In this document: positions 29,239 through 37,025 of the stretch, one piece after another
Numbering within the stretch: the first letter of the stretch is position 1
How the letters are laid out: every line of letters begins with the position of its first letter
Origin: Thiobacillus sp.
GTDB taxonomy: Bacteria; Pseudomonadota; Gammaproteobacteria; Burkholderiales; Thiobacillaceae
NCBI GenBank assembly: GCA_024709425.1
Contig: JANJWS010000045.1
Span: 1 to 52,669, forward strand
Direction: 5' to 3'
DNA: 52,669 bases
Notes under the pieces: model-generated
Told to the model about the DNA's origin: nothing
Database searches by the model: none
Seen by the model: the letters and a program-made list of their open reading frames with translations, nothing else
Program-made: the position numbers and the translations under genes

Positions 29239-29820
29239 TCAGGCCAGCCGGTGCGTGAAGTCGCTGCGGCCCGTATCGCGGATCAGCCGCTGCGCCGTCT
29301 GCGGATCGTGGTTCAACGTGTGCTCGATAGCCTCGGCCACCTTGTCGGGCTCGTTGCAGTGCTGCCACGCCATGCCCAGCGCATACCACGCCAGGCCGTT
29401 CATCGGCTGCAGCCTTGCCGCCTCCGTCAACGCTTCGGCCGCCTCGCGGTGACGGCCATGGCGCGCGTGCAGCATGCCCAGGCCGTACCAGGCGCGGTCG
29501 TTGTGGGGGTCGAGTTCGGTCGCCCGCGCGAAGGCCGCGAGCGCCGCGTCGTCCTGGCCGCCCTTGTCGCGCGCGTAGGCCAGGTTGAACCAGGTGTGGG
29601 CGTCGACCGGCTCCAGCTCGACCGCGAGCTTGAGCCACGACTCGGCCGCGCTCCAGCGCTCACGGCGCGCCTCCAGCCAGCCCAACATGCGCAGCGTCGG
29701 CACGTGGCCGGGGTCGGCGGCGAGACTGTCGCGATAGGCCTGGATCGCGGCGTCCGGCTTGCCCAGCGTGTTCAGCAGCATACCGCGCAAGGCGTGGCGC
29801 ACTCGGTCGAAGGTGCTCAT
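29239..29820 (-). CDS. Tetratricopeptide-repeat protein
   Basis: A 193-residue protein made of about four TPR units (for example AAIQAYRDSLAADPGHVPTL, WSAAESWLKLAVELEPVDAH, AALAAFARATELDPHN and EAAEALTEAARLQPMNGLAW). It has no signal peptide, so it is probably a cytoplasmic scaffold. The ATG at 29820 begins the repeat fold; there is no clear ribosome site, and in-frame ATGs further up would add a non-repetitive leader. The partner is unknown. Confidence 0.8.
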   Translation of the reverse strand: MSTFDRVRHALRGMLLNTLGKPDAAIQAYRDSLAADPGHVPTLRMLGWLEARRERWSAAESWLKLAVELEPVDAHTWFNLAYARDKGGQDDAALAAFARATELDPHNDRAWYGLGMLHARHGRHREAAEALTEAARLQPMNGLAWYALGMAWQHCNEPDKVAEAIEHTLNHDPQTAQRLIRDTGRSDFTHRLA

Positions 29821-29917
29821 GGGGAGATGAAAAAGCGATGACAGTCCGCATTGTCCTGGCGCCGTGGCGGCCTGACAAGCTGAGCTAGAATGGCGCATCC
29901 CATTCTCATATGCAGCC

Positions 29918-30217
29918 ATGCCCTTCGACATCCTGCTCGTCTCGATCGCGCGCACCCTGGTCGAGGTCGCCGGCTTCGCCCTGCTCGGCCAGGGTGCGGT
30001 GGCGCTGCTGGCCGGGAAATACCGCGAGCAGAATCTTTTCTACCGTCTGCTGCGCACCATCGCCAGCCCCGCAGTACGCGCGGTGCGCTTCATCACCCCG
30101 CGCTTCATCGTCGACGCCCACGTGCCCATGCTGACCTTCTTCCTGCTGTTCTGGCTGTGGATCGCGCTGGCGATCGTCAAGCGCCATTTGTGCGTCGTGC
30201 AAGGGCTCGCCTGCTGA
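29918..30217 (+). CDS. Small inner-membrane protein, unknown function
   Basis: A 99-residue protein with two hydrophobic segments (about 7-33, ARTLVEVAGFALLGQGAVAL; and about 70-88, PMLTFFLLFWLWIALAI) separated by a basic loop (KYREQNLFYRLLRTIASPAV) and ending in a Cys-containing tail. Codon use matches the neighbouring genes. It lies between the TPR gene (divergent) and tRNA-Phe. I do not recognise the family. Confidence 0.7.
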   Translation: MPFDILLVSIARTLVEVAGFALLGQGAVALLAGKYREQNLFYRLLRTIASPAVRAVRFITPRFIVDAHVPMLTFFLLFWLWIALAIVKRHLCVVQGLAC

Positions 30218-30237
30218 GCCGTCCAGCGCCCTGCTGC

Positions 30238-30266
30238 TTGACGCGGACAGGCCAAACCGGTTAAAT
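30238..30266 (+). promoter_or_regulatory. Promoter of tRNA-Phe
   Basis: TTGACG at 30238-30243 and TTAAAT at 30261-30266 with 17-base spacing, ending 13 bases before the mature 5' end of the tRNA. A GC-rich stretch (TGCCGCC) follows the -10, as in stringently controlled stable-RNA promoters. Confidence 0.75.
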
Positions 30267-30279
30267 TGCCGCCTCTTTT

Positions 30280-30355
30280 GGCCAGTTAGCTCAGTTGGTA
30301 GAGCAGCGGATTGAAAATCCGCGTGTCCTTGGTTCGATTCCGAGACTGGCCACCA
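30280..30355 (+). tRNA. tRNA-Phe (GAA)
   Basis: A 76-base cloverleaf. The acceptor GGCCAGT pairs with ACTGGCC, then A and an encoded CCA. The D-arm is GCTC...GAGC, the anticodon stem GCGGA/TCCGC with loop TTGAAAA (anticodon GAA at 30313-30315), and the T-arm CTTGG-TTCGATT-CCGAG. It is the probable anchor of the accessory island downstream. Confidence 0.98.
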
Positions 30356-30360
30356 TATTC

Positions 30361-30388
30361 AAAAGCCCGAACTCGTTTCGGGCTTTTT
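30361..30388 (+). terminator. Intrinsic terminator after tRNA-Phe
   Basis: AAAGCCCGAA-CTCGT-TTCGGGCTTT with a T-run, starting six bases after the tRNA CCA end. Confidence 0.93.
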
Positions 30389-30920
30389 CACGTCTGCCCA
30401 TAGCGCCAGTCCAGGCGCGCCTTCACGGATTTGCCTCGCGAGCGGCACCCCCCACATTTCCGCGCTTTTGGCTCTCCCTGGCCTCTCTGTTCTCCGTTTT
30501 TATCTGGTTGCCTCGCGAGCGTGCGCGAGGCTACTTCCAGTGTTGGTGCGGGTTTCCGGGCGGTAGGTTATGGTAGTAGATTGGTTGCCTCCGGCGACCG
30601 AAGCATGAAATCTCGCCCAATCATCTTTCGTGGAAACTGGCCTTGGCTGTTTCCTGCGCTCGGCAGTGGGCATTCAAGTGGCCTGAACTGGATCAAGAGC
30701 GCCGATATTCCTTTATTGTTGGAACAATGGCACTTTGGCTGTACCGCGTGAGGTCGGCGAGTTGCATACACGGCGCATCGGACGCTCTGGCCTTAGTGCT
30801 GGATCTCCAGTTCCGAGGCCCATGCGCAAGCGTGGGCTTTCGTGTTTTCAGGTGCGCCTGAACAGCATCAGATACAACAAGGCCCGCTCTTCTGCGTCAG
30901 ATGGCGTACGGGCGGGTTCT
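30389..30920. other. Non-coding or degenerate stretch between tRNA-Phe and the abiE genes
   Basis: No convincing gene. It contains a repeated TGCCTCGCGAGCG motif (30432 region and 30510) whose second copy forms the hairpin GCCTCGCG-AGCGTG-CGCGAGGC (30510-30531), and another hairpin GCCCATGC-GCAA-GCGTGGGC (30818-30837) followed by T-rich sequence. A 48-codon frame from the ATG at 30605 (MKSRPIIFRGNWPW) has no recognisable homology. It is likely the edge of inserted DNA. Confidence 0.6.
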
Positions 30921-31793
30921 CTACTTCTGGACCACGTTCAGCTCTGCAGCACGGAGCAGCGCCGGCCCCAGTGCTGCTCGCAGCATGGCCACAACATCTG
31001 GCAGCGCTTGTTGGGCCAATTCATTCTTCTTGAGAAATGCATGCCACAGGGCTTGCCGAGTCGCGTCCCCTGAAAACTCATCGGTTAGACCGACTGGTAG
31101 GGAAGTGGGAACTCCCATGCCACGCCGGATGAATGTAGCTGCGATCGCGCCGGCCAGGGTGTCGGCATCCAGGGTTTCGCGATCCAGCAGCACTGACAAA
31201 TCGAGATAGTCCTTCAGTCGGCTGTTGGTCATGCCCAGCAAGGCGATGGCGTGCAGCTTTTCCGCGATGATGGTGTAGACGGGATAGGTGCGTAGCCGTG
31301 GTGCCGGCAGATCATTGATCAGCACGGGGTAGGTTGCATCGATCGGTCCGGGCGTGACCGCATCGCCGAAACCGATGTCGATTTGCGTCTTGCAGCATGC
31401 CTTGGCAATTTCACCGCTGATCAGCACCCGAGCGCCGGCATAGCCAGCCTCTTTGCGGATTTCTTCGGCGGTGACCGATGCCGGATCGAAAACCATGCCG
31501 TCGTCCACATCAACACCGGCGATATCCCGAAACGTCTGGGCAATAGAGTCCAAATCGCTGGGCCCGAAACCCAGCAGGTCGGCATCGCGCGTCGGGCGAT
31601 GAGGCATGTCGTACCAGAGGGTGAATAGCAGCGCGCCCTTGAGCAGAAAGCGGTCGGCATGCTCCGATTGGCTCAGGCGATAGAGGATGCGCTCCAAGGC
31701 GAAGCGCACCAGCACCTGGTTGAAATCAACCCCCTGTGCCTTGGCAAGATTGAGCAGGCGGGAGCGGACGGAGGCGGCGATGTCCTTGTTCAT
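30921..31793 (-). CDS. abiEii: AbiEii/AbiGii-type nucleotidyltransferase toxin
   Basis: A 290-residue DNA-polymerase-beta-like nucleotidyltransferase: FLLKGALLFTLWYDMPHRPT followed by RDADLLGFG (the catalytic D-x-D type motif), and later VYTIIAEKLHAIALLGMTNS with RLKDYLDLSVLL, a motif conserved in the family. In the type IV AbiE system the toxin is a GTP-dependent nucleotidyltransferase giving phage abortive infection. It overlaps the antitoxin gene by four bases. Base composition is less GC-rich than the flanks. Confidence 0.92.
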   Translation of the reverse strand: MNKDIAASVRSRLLNLAKAQGVDFNQVLVRFALERILYRLSQSEHADRFLLKGALLFTLWYDMPHRPTRDADLLGFGPSDLDSIAQTFRDIAGVDVDDGMVFDPASVTAEEIRKEAGYAGARVLISGEIAKACCKTQIDIGFGDAVTPGPIDATYPVLINDLPAPRLRTYPVYTIIAEKLHAIALLGMTNSRLKDYLDLSVLLDRETLDADTLAGAIAATFIRRGMGVPTSLPVGLTDEFSGDATRQALWHAFLKKNELAQQALPDVVAMLRAALGPALLRAAELNVVQK

Positions 31794-32392
31794 TCGATGG
31801 CCTCGAGGTAAGGGCGCATCACGTTGGCGACGCGACAGATCTTGGCGTAGCGCCAGAGCTCATCGGCCGAAGCCTTCTTTTTTGCTCGGGCATCTTTCAG
31901 GGCCTCGAGCGCCACGTCCAGGCCGATCTTGTTGCGGTGCTTGAAGCAGTCGGCCACGGTCTTGGCTGCGCAGTAGACCCGCAGCTTGACCTGGTCGCGC
32001 TCGACCTCCTCGATCCCTGCCGAATAAGCCTCCCCGGCAAACTGCACCATCTTGACGGGTGGGTAGTCGATTTTCGGGGTGTGGCTGCCTCGGGGCATGG
32101 CGATCCAGACCTGGCGGGGCAGTTGGGTGGTCAGTTCATGGAATTGCAGGGCCGTGAGCAGGCAAAAAACTGCCTGTGGCACCTTGGTCGCGATGGCGAC
32201 CAGGCTCTCGTTTTCGGAACCATGACTCGGCAGGCGATAGAGGCCACGGCCGATTTTTTCGAGCTGGCCAGCGATGCTCATGCGCGTCAGCACCACCCGA
32301 GGGATGCCGATGGCGTCCAGGTCGATTGGGCGCAGCATCCCCTTCTGGGTAAGCAGATCGATAACGCGCTGGGTTTGAGTGGCTTCACGCAT
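31790..32392 (-). CDS. abiEi: AbiEi-family antitoxin/transcriptional repressor
   Basis: A 200-residue protein with an N-terminal winged-helix region (RVIDLLTQKGMLRPIDLDAI, then GIPRVVLTRMSIAGQLEKIGRGLYRL) and the AbiEi C-terminal antitoxin domain (VPQAVFCLLTALQFHELTTQ to YCAAKTVADCFKHRNKIG). AbiEi represses its own operon. The ATG at 32392 is chosen because the conserved domain begins there; the in-frame start at 32428 lies inside the inverted repeat upstream. Coupled to abiEii. Confidence 0.92.
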   Translation of the reverse strand: MREATQTQRVIDLLTQKGMLRPIDLDAIGIPRVVLTRMSIAGQLEKIGRGLYRLPSHGSENESLVAIATKVPQAVFCLLTALQFHELTTQLPRQVWIAMPRGSHTPKIDYPPVKMVQFAGEAYSAGIEEVERDQVKLRVYCAAKTVADCFKHRNKIGLDVALEALKDARAKKKASADELWRYAKICRVANVMRPYLEAIE

Positions 32393-32404
32393 GCTTGGAA
32401 GTAT

Positions 32405-32450
32405 GTTCCGTTTATTCGTCGAAAGCAAGTAAGTGACGAATAAACGGAAC
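32405..32450. promoter_or_regulatory. Perfect inverted repeat, AbiEi operator
   Basis: GTTCCGTTTATTCGTC (32405-32420) and its exact reverse complement (32435-32450) are separated by 14 bases, starting 13 bases upstream of the abiEi ATG. AbiEi proteins are known to bind inverted repeats in their promoter, so this is the likely autoregulatory site. Confidence 0.85.
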
Positions 32451-32491
32451 TTTGTCGGATGGCCGCCGATCTGGTCGGCGGTGCATCCAAT

Positions 32492-33765
32492 CTAGTCATG
32501 CCGGCAGTCGAGCCAAAGCCTCAAGCAATGTACGCCGCTGGGTATGGGAATCCTTCGGCACCTCGATGCCATGCGCTTCCATTTCCTCGGTTCTGCGTTT
32601 TGCCCAGGCCAGAACTTCATCCAGCTTGAAACGAACACACTTGCCGACGTACAAGAAAGGCAGCCCCAAGGATTCCCGGACGCGGGGGTGGGCAAGTTGA
32701 ATGATGGAACGGCTGAAGCGGTCTCCTGCCTGGCGGAGGCTGGTGCCACGTAGTATCGGTAACGCTTGTCGCCACGATCATCGCACTTGAAAACCGTATA
32801 GGCCCCGCCTTCGTGCCAGAAGAGCTTGCCCGGCAGTGGGAACTCCAGCGGGCTGCGCCCCTCGTTGGGCACACCCTTGCGCCTGGCACGCTGGGCGAGT
32901 TTTTCCTGAACTGCGCGCCACAGTTCCAGATCGATGATCGGCGGGTAGATGCCGCTATGCCACTCGTCGTGGAAGAACGCTTCGCCGATGTACATCCGGT
33001 TGTTGAGAATGCGATACACCGTGGTGCGATCCATCGGCTGTCTACCTCGGGTCTTTCCGTCGCGGGTAACCCACCGCTTCGTCGTGATACCGCGTTGGCC
33101 GATCCAGGCCATCAACTCGGCCATGCTGCCGAAGGCGAGATAGCGCCGAAAAATCTCCCGCACCAGATCGGCGTCGTGCGGTGCGACCACCGTGCGTTGC
33201 TCGTGATCGGCCCCGTAGCCCAAGGGCGTACCGTTGCCTTGCCAGCGCCCGTTACGACGGGTCGCGGCCACTTTGTCGCGCGTGCGTTCGCCGATGATTT
33301 CCCGCTCGAACTCGGCAAAGCTGGTCAGGATGTTTAGAGACAGGCGGCCATTGGGCGTATGGGTGTCGATGGGCTGCGTGACGCTGGCCTGTTCGACGCC
33401 CTGCACGGCGAATAGCGGCAGCAGATCTGACAGATCGAACGGGCTGCGGCTGAGCCGGTCCAGCCGATGCACGAGCACAATGTCGAACTTGCCCTGGTGC
33501 GGATGTCGTCCAAAAGCGCCCGCAGGCCCGGGCGCTGCAAGGTGGCGGCACTCACCCCCTCATCGACATGGGCGGGGCCTGCCAGAACCCAGCCCAGTCC
33601 TCGCCGACTGGCGATGAACTGCTCGCAGGCCTCGATCTGTGCAGTGATCGAGGTCAGCTCGCGATGCCCGGCATCGGCCACCGAGACGCGCGCATAGATC
33701 GCGCAGCGCACGCATTGTGGTGTTTCGGCAGAAGGGGGTGGGGCACCGTTGGACATGGCCAGCAT
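32492..33765 (-). pseudogene. Large serine recombinase, frameshifted
   Basis: The N-terminal part (33765 to about 33500) has VRCAIYARVSVADAGH with the catalytic serine and a resolvase fold to LLDDIRTR. It then leaves frame. The following part (from 33478) resumes as LVHRLDRLSRSPFDLSDLLP, FAEFEREIIGERTRDKV and a recombinase domain (TTVYRILNNRMYIGEAFF). Adding one base near 33494-33500 restores DDIRT-QGKFDIVLVHRLDRL. The zinc-ribbon-like region (FKCDDRGDKRYRYYV) is followed by a second frame change. The gene is most likely inactive unless this is a sequencing error. Confidence 0.82.
32496..32777 (-). pseudogene. Excisionase-like (HTH_17-type) C-terminal fragment in another frame
   Basis: Overlapping the recombinase tail in the frame starting one base earlier, the sequence reads LRQAGDRFSRSIIQLAHPRV, then LGLPFLYVGKCVRFKLDEVL AWAKRRTEE and a TGA at 32496. 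The PFLYVGKCVRFKLDEVLAWA pattern is that of excisionase/AlpA-type DNA-binding domains. There is no ATG near its beginning, so it is either the true C-terminus of the recombinase after a frameshift or a fused remnant of a neighbouring xis-like gene. Confidence 0.55.
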
Positions 33766-33813
33766 GATCCCAGATTGCCTTCGACCTCACAAAAACTCCG
33801 CTGAATAATGATC

Positions 33814-33842
33814 TTGACACCATATGTCATCGAATACATAAT
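33814..33842 (+). promoter_or_regulatory. Promoter of higBA with overlapping palindrome
   Basis: TTGACA (33814-33819) and CATAAT (33837-33842) with exactly 17 bases between. TATGT (33823-33827) and ACATA (33836-33840) form an inverted repeat over the spacer and -10, a plausible HigA operator. The expected transcription start falls at or next to the higB ATG. Confidence 0.75.
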
Positions 33843-33848
33843 GCGTCC

Positions 33849-34238
33849 ATGATCTGGACCGTCCTCTTCCACGATGCCTTTGACGCGGAGTTCGCCGATC
33901 TGGCGGAGGACCTGCAGGATGAACTGTTGGCGCACGCCCGGCTGCTGGCGGAATTCGGCCCGAATCTGGGACGACCGACGGTGGATACCCTCAAAGGGTC
34001 ACGCCACACCAATATGAAGGAGCTGCGGTTTTCCTGGCAGGGCGAGGTGTGGCGTGCAGCCTTTGCCTTCGATCCCAAGCGCCAGGCGATCCTGCTGGTC
34101 GGTGGAGACAAGGGCGGCGCGGATCAGCGACGGTTCTACAAACACCTGATCAGGGTGGCCGATGAGCGTTTCGACGAGCATCTGTCCGCGCTGAAGCGAA
34201 AGAGCAAGGAGTCCGACGATGGCAAGAAAACTCGATGA
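33849..34238 (+). CDS. higB: HigB/RelE-type toxin (phage Gp49-like)
   Basis: A 129-residue RelE-superfamily mRNA interferase of the Gp49/HigB-2 type: VLFHDAFDAEFADLAEDLQD, then LGRPTVDTLKGSRHTNMKEL, RFSWQGEVWRAAFAFDPKR and KGGADQRRFYKHLIRVADER. Toxin-first order and the XRE antitoxin downstream (20-base overlap) are typical. The lysine/serine-rich tail runs into the overlap. Base composition and position identify it as part of the island. Confidence 0.9.
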   Translation: MIWTVLFHDAFDAEFADLAEDLQDELLAHARLLAEFGPNLGRPTVDTLKGSRHTNMKELRFSWQGEVWRAAFAFDPKRQAILLVGGDKGGADQRRFYKHLIRVADERFDEHLSALKRKSKESDDGKKTR

Positions 34239-34575
34239 TGTGATGGCCGCGCTGCCCAAGGAACGTCGGCAGCGGATCGAAGCGCGCGCCATGGAACTGG
34301 CCACGCTCAAAGACCTGCGCCTGGCAGCCGAGAGGACGCAGGAGCAACTGGCCGAGGCGCTCGGGGTCGGGCAGGACACCATCTCCCGGCTTGAAAAGCG
34401 CAGCGACATGCTGCTGTCCACCTTGCGGCACTACGTGGAGAGCATGGGCGGCAGGCTGGATCTCGTCGCACAGTTTCCGAACCGGCCGCCGGTGGTGATC
34501 GAGCACCTGGGGGGGGAATCCAAGCCCCAGCGCAAGGCTTCAGGTGCGAGACGAGGGACGCGGGTGGCGGTCTGA
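34219..34575 (+). CDS. higA: HigA-type XRE antitoxin
   Basis: A 118-residue protein with a Cro/C1 helix-turn-helix (about 32-88: LRLAAERTQEQLAEALGVGQ then DTISRLEKRSDMLLSTLRHY). It is the cognate antitoxin and repressor of the upstream toxin, overlapping it by 20 bases. It has a basic, low-complexity C-terminal extension (KPQRKASGARRGTRVAV). The core matches the family; the last 15 residues may be read-through into flanking DNA. Confidence 0.9.
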   Translation: MARKLDDVMAALPKERRQRIEARAMELATLKDLRLAAERTQEQLAEALGVGQDTISRLEKRSDMLLSTLRHYVESMGGRLDLVAQFPNRPPVVIEHLGGESKPQRKASGARRGTRVAV

Positions 34576-35050
34576 CGTCGCCCCGGGATTGCCTTTATGG
34601 TGGCGCTTCATATTTCAAGCTGCCACCAATATTCCCGCGGGTTTCAGAGAGCCACTCTGGGATTTCCGAACTCAGCGTGCAGTTCATTGCACACGCGCCT
34701 CCACCGTCGACGGACATCACTCGGACCATGGTTCGGGCGGGTGTCGCTGTGCGTCGGCCGGCGCCATCGGCTCCAGCCAAGTCACTTGGATTGCACATCC
34801 TCCTCGCAGGCCGCGTGACGCCTGCTGAAAATCCGCTCATTCCGCCCCCTCTGGTGGGGGCGGAATGACGTTGACGATCTTCACCTGTGTGGGGCCGTTG
34901 GGCGTCATCGAACCGGTCGCCCTGTGAATTGAAGCCGCAACCCAGGAAGGGTTGCCAAAAAAGCGGGCATCTCTCGATGAGCAAGCGTCCGGCGACCGCA
35001 TCATTCCCCAGACTGAGGGCCAACTCTTGGCAATGCTTCGGCTCGGCAAA
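34576..35050. other. Island edge upstream of rnpB, no supported gene
   Basis: No gene recognised on either strand. It contains a perfect 13-bp hairpin at 34837-34868 (TCATTCCGCCCCC, loop TCTGGT, GGGGGCGGAATGA) with no T-run. A minus-strand frame reading TPNGPTQVKIVNVIPPPPEG (about 34840-34905) looks coding-like but lacks a recognisable start or relatives. Confidence 0.5.
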
Positions 35051-35055
35051 AACCT

Positions 35056-35061
35056 TATAAT
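35056..35061 (+). promoter_or_regulatory. rnpB promoter -10 box
   Basis: A perfect TATAAT about ten bases upstream of the RNase P RNA. No good -35 is seen at 16-18 bases; TTGGCA lies 23 bases upstream, which is too far. Confidence 0.55.
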
Positions 35062-35071
35062 CGCAAGCGGG

Positions 35072-35365
35072 AAAGCCGGTCAGGCAACCGCTGCCGCGGA
35101 AGCGGGAGAGGAAAGTCCGGGCTCCACAGAGCAGGATGCCGGCTAACGGCCGGACGCCGCGAGGCGAGGAATAGGGCCACAGAGACGAGTAAACCCGGTT
35201 CGCCGGGTGGACGTGAAACGCGGTAACCTCCATCTGGAGCAACACCAAATAGGCAGACGATGACGCGGCTCGCCGAGTCTGCGGGTAGGTGGCTCGAGCC
35301 GGCCAGCAATGGCCGGCCTAGAGGAATGGTTGTCCACGACAGAACCCGGCTTATCGACCGACTTT
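35072..35365 (+). ncRNA. rnpB: RNase P RNA (type A)
   Basis: The catalytic RNA of RNase P, about 294 bases. Conserved blocks are in order: GAGGAAAGTCCGGGCTCC (CR-I), GCAGGATGCCGG, then AGCAACACCAAATAGGCA, TGCGGGTAGGTGGCTCGAG, and GTCCACGACAGAACCCGGCT (CR-V). The ends AAAGCCGGTC and GACCGACTTT form helix P1. It is shorter than the E. coli RNA. The boundaries are set by P1 pairing and may be off by a few bases. Confidence 0.96.
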
Positions 35366-35452
35366 CCCTCTTTCTATGCAATTCAATGTCTTAGCGTTAT
35401 CTCCTAAAAATTGGAGAAGAATAAGACGCTAACCGACGGTTTTTCCAGAAAC

Positions 35453-35461
35453 TTATCCACA
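35453..35461 (+). promoter_or_regulatory. DnaA box upstream of mraZ
   Basis: TTATCCACA, an exact DnaA-box sequence, lies between rnpB and the dcw promoter. It is a single site and may be chance, but its place before the division cluster is suggestive of DnaA control. Confidence 0.4.
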
Positions 35462-35472
35462 GCCGGCAATGG

Positions 35473-35504
35473 GCCCTAAGTCCTTGAGACGTAGGGCTTT
35501 TTTT
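35473..35504 (+). terminator. Intrinsic terminator between rnpB and mraZ
   Basis: GCCCTA-A-GTC-CTTGA-GAC-G-TAGGGC: a 10-position stem with one mismatch, followed by seven T. It isolates rnpB transcription from the dcw operon. Confidence 0.88.
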
Positions 35505-35516
35505 GTGTTTGCGTGC

Positions 35517-35545
35517 TTGACCCCCCCAAATCTATCCCCTATAGT
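35517..35545 (+). promoter_or_regulatory. mraZ (dcw) promoter
   Basis: TTGACC (35517-35522) and TATAGT (35540-35545) with 17-base spacing. Transcription would begin inside the MraZ boxes, compatible with repression by MraZ. Confidence 0.75.
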
Positions 35546-35579
35546 GGGAAAGAGTGGTTGGCAGTGGGAAGTTGTGGGA
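35545..35579 (+). promoter_or_regulatory. MraZ-binding repeats
   Basis: Four pentamers spaced at exactly ten bases: TGGGA (35545), TGGTT (35555), TGGGA (35565) and TGGGA (35575), each separated by five bases. This is the known MraZ operator pattern (TGGGN with 5-base spacers) before mraZ. The second box deviates. Confidence 0.88.
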
Positions 35580-35622
35580 GAATCCCCCGCCAAGCAACGA
35601 CTGATTCCAATACGGGGAGAGC

Positions 35623-36069
35623 ATGTTTCGCGGTGTCGCAACAGTCAGCCTGGATAGCAAAAACCGGCTCGTGGTGCCGGCACGCTATCGCGACGCCCTG
35701 CTGGTGAACGGCGGCGGGCGCGTCGTCGTGACCGCTGATCCGGGCCAGTGCCTGCTGCTCTACCCGCTTCCCGAGTGGGAGCCGATCGAGAAGAAGCTCA
35801 ACGCCCTGTCCGATTTCAACCCTCGCACGCGCAGCATCAAGCAGCTGCTCGTGGGTTACGCACACGATAGCGACATGGACGCCGCGGGCCGCATCTTGCT
35901 GCCACCGATGCTGCGCAAGTTTGCCGATCTGGAGAAGAACGTTGTGCTGGTTGGGCAGGGAAGCAAGGTGGAGTTGTGGAACGAGGTGCGCTGGGAGGCG
36001 CAGGTGGCGCAGGCGCTGACGTTTCGCGATGACGGCCTGCCGCCCGAGCTGGAGGGGTTCACGTTGTGA
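35623..36069 (+). CDS. mraZ: Transcriptional regulator MraZ
   Basis: A 148-residue MraZ with two AbrB-like swapped-hairpin repeats: [20 protein letters not shown] (1-20) and [20 protein letters not shown] (85-104), each with the D-x-x-x-R DNA-binding core. MraZ forms rings and represses the dcw operon through the TGGGA repeats seen upstream. It is the first gene of the cluster, and its stop overlaps the rsmH start. Confidence 0.97.
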   Translation: MFRGVATVSLDSKNRLVVPARYRDALLVNGGGRVVVTADPGQCLLLYPLPEWEPIEKKLNALSDFNPRTRSIKQLLVGYAHDSDMDAAGRILLPPMLRKFADLEKNVVLVGQGSKVELWNEVRWEAQVAQALTFRDDGLPPELEGFTL

Positions 36070-37025
36070 TGGGGTCCGCCCATGTGCCGGTGCTGGCACA
36101 GGAGGCGGTGGACGCGCTGGCGATCGATCCGCAGGGGGTGTACGTCGACGCCACCTTCGGGCGCGGCGGGCACAGCCGACTGATTCTGGCACGCCTGGGC
36201 CCGGCGGGGCGGTTGATCGCGCTGGATCGCGACCCGGACGCCATCCGCGCGGGTACAGCATTGAAGGACGCGCGCCTGGTTTTGGTCCGGCGCGCGTTCT
36301 CGCAATTAGGTCCGGTGCTCGACGAACTGGGCGTGGTGCGGGTGAACGGGATTCTGCTGGACATTGGTGTGTCTTCGCCGCAGCTCGACGATGCGGTGCG
36401 TGGTTTCAGCTTCCGCTTCGATGCGCCGCTCGATATGCGCATGGACCCGGACAGCGGGATGTCGGCGGCGGACTGGCTGGCGACGGCGACGGAGGAGGAG
36501 ATCGGTGAAGTCATTCGCACCTACGGGGAAGAGCGGTTTGCTAAACCGATTGCGCGCGCGATTGTTGCGGCACGGCAAAAAGAAGCGCTGCGCAGCACCG
36601 GGCAACTCGCCAACGTCATTGCCGCGGCGGTCAGGAAGCGCGAACCGGGCCAGCATCCGGCGACCCGCAGCTTCCAGGCTATACGGATTTATCTCAACCG
36701 CGAGCTGGAGGAGTTGAGTGCCGTGTTGCCGCAATGTGTCGCGCGCCTGCTACCTGGGGGGCGGCTGGCGGTGATCAGCTTCCATTCGCTGGAAGATCGC
36801 ATCGTCAAGCGCTTCATGCGTGACGAAGCGCGCGGTGAACAGGCACCGGCACGGCTGCCGATTCCTGCCGCGATGCTGAAGCCTGGACGATTGAAGCTGG
36901 TCGGCCGTGCGCGCCATGCGTCGGATGCGGAGGTGGCCATCAATCCGCGTGCGCGCAGTGCCGTGCTGCGCGTGGCGGAGCGCTCTGGCGAAGCGGGGGC
37001 GGTGGATCGAGGGGGGCGCGCATGA
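36069..37025 (+). CDS. rsmH: 16S rRNA (cytosine-1402-N4)-methyltransferase RsmH
   Basis: A 318-residue SAM-dependent methyltransferase modifying C1402 of 16S rRNA. Motifs: [13 protein letters not shown] at the start, [15 protein letters not shown] (SAM binding), [13 protein letters not shown] and [13 protein letters not shown], with [16 protein letters not shown] [14 protein letters not shown]. The ATG at 36069 overlaps the mraZ stop (TGATG); a GTG three bases earlier is possible. The stop overlaps the ftsL start. Confidence 0.96.
   Translation: MGSAHVPVLAQEAVDALAIDPQGVYVDATFGRGGHSRLILARLGPAGRLIALDRDPDAIRAGTALKDARLVLVRRAFSQLGPVLDELGVVRVNGILLDIGVSSPQLDDAVRGFSFRFDAPLDMRMDPDSGMSAADWLATATEEEIGEVIRTYGEERFAKPIARAIVAARQKEALRSTGQLANVIAAAVRKREPGQHPATRSFQAIRIYLNRELEELSAVLPQCVARLLPGGRLAVISFHSLEDRIVKRFMRDEARGEQAPARLPIPAAMLKPGRLKLVGRARHASDAEVAINPRARSAVLRVAERSGEAGAVDRGGRA

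Noticed and set aside
30605..30751. 48-codon gene MKSRPIIFRGNWPW after tRNA-Phe
   Set aside because: No ribosome site, no recognisable family and no coupling; composition is not distinctive.
34837..34868. Perfect hairpin as a terminator of higBA
   Set aside because: No T-tract on either strand and 260 bases from the higA stop; kept only as a structural note.
35453..35461. Replication origin near rnpB
   Set aside because: Only one DnaA box is present, with no AT-rich unwinding region and no dnaA or parAB neighbours.
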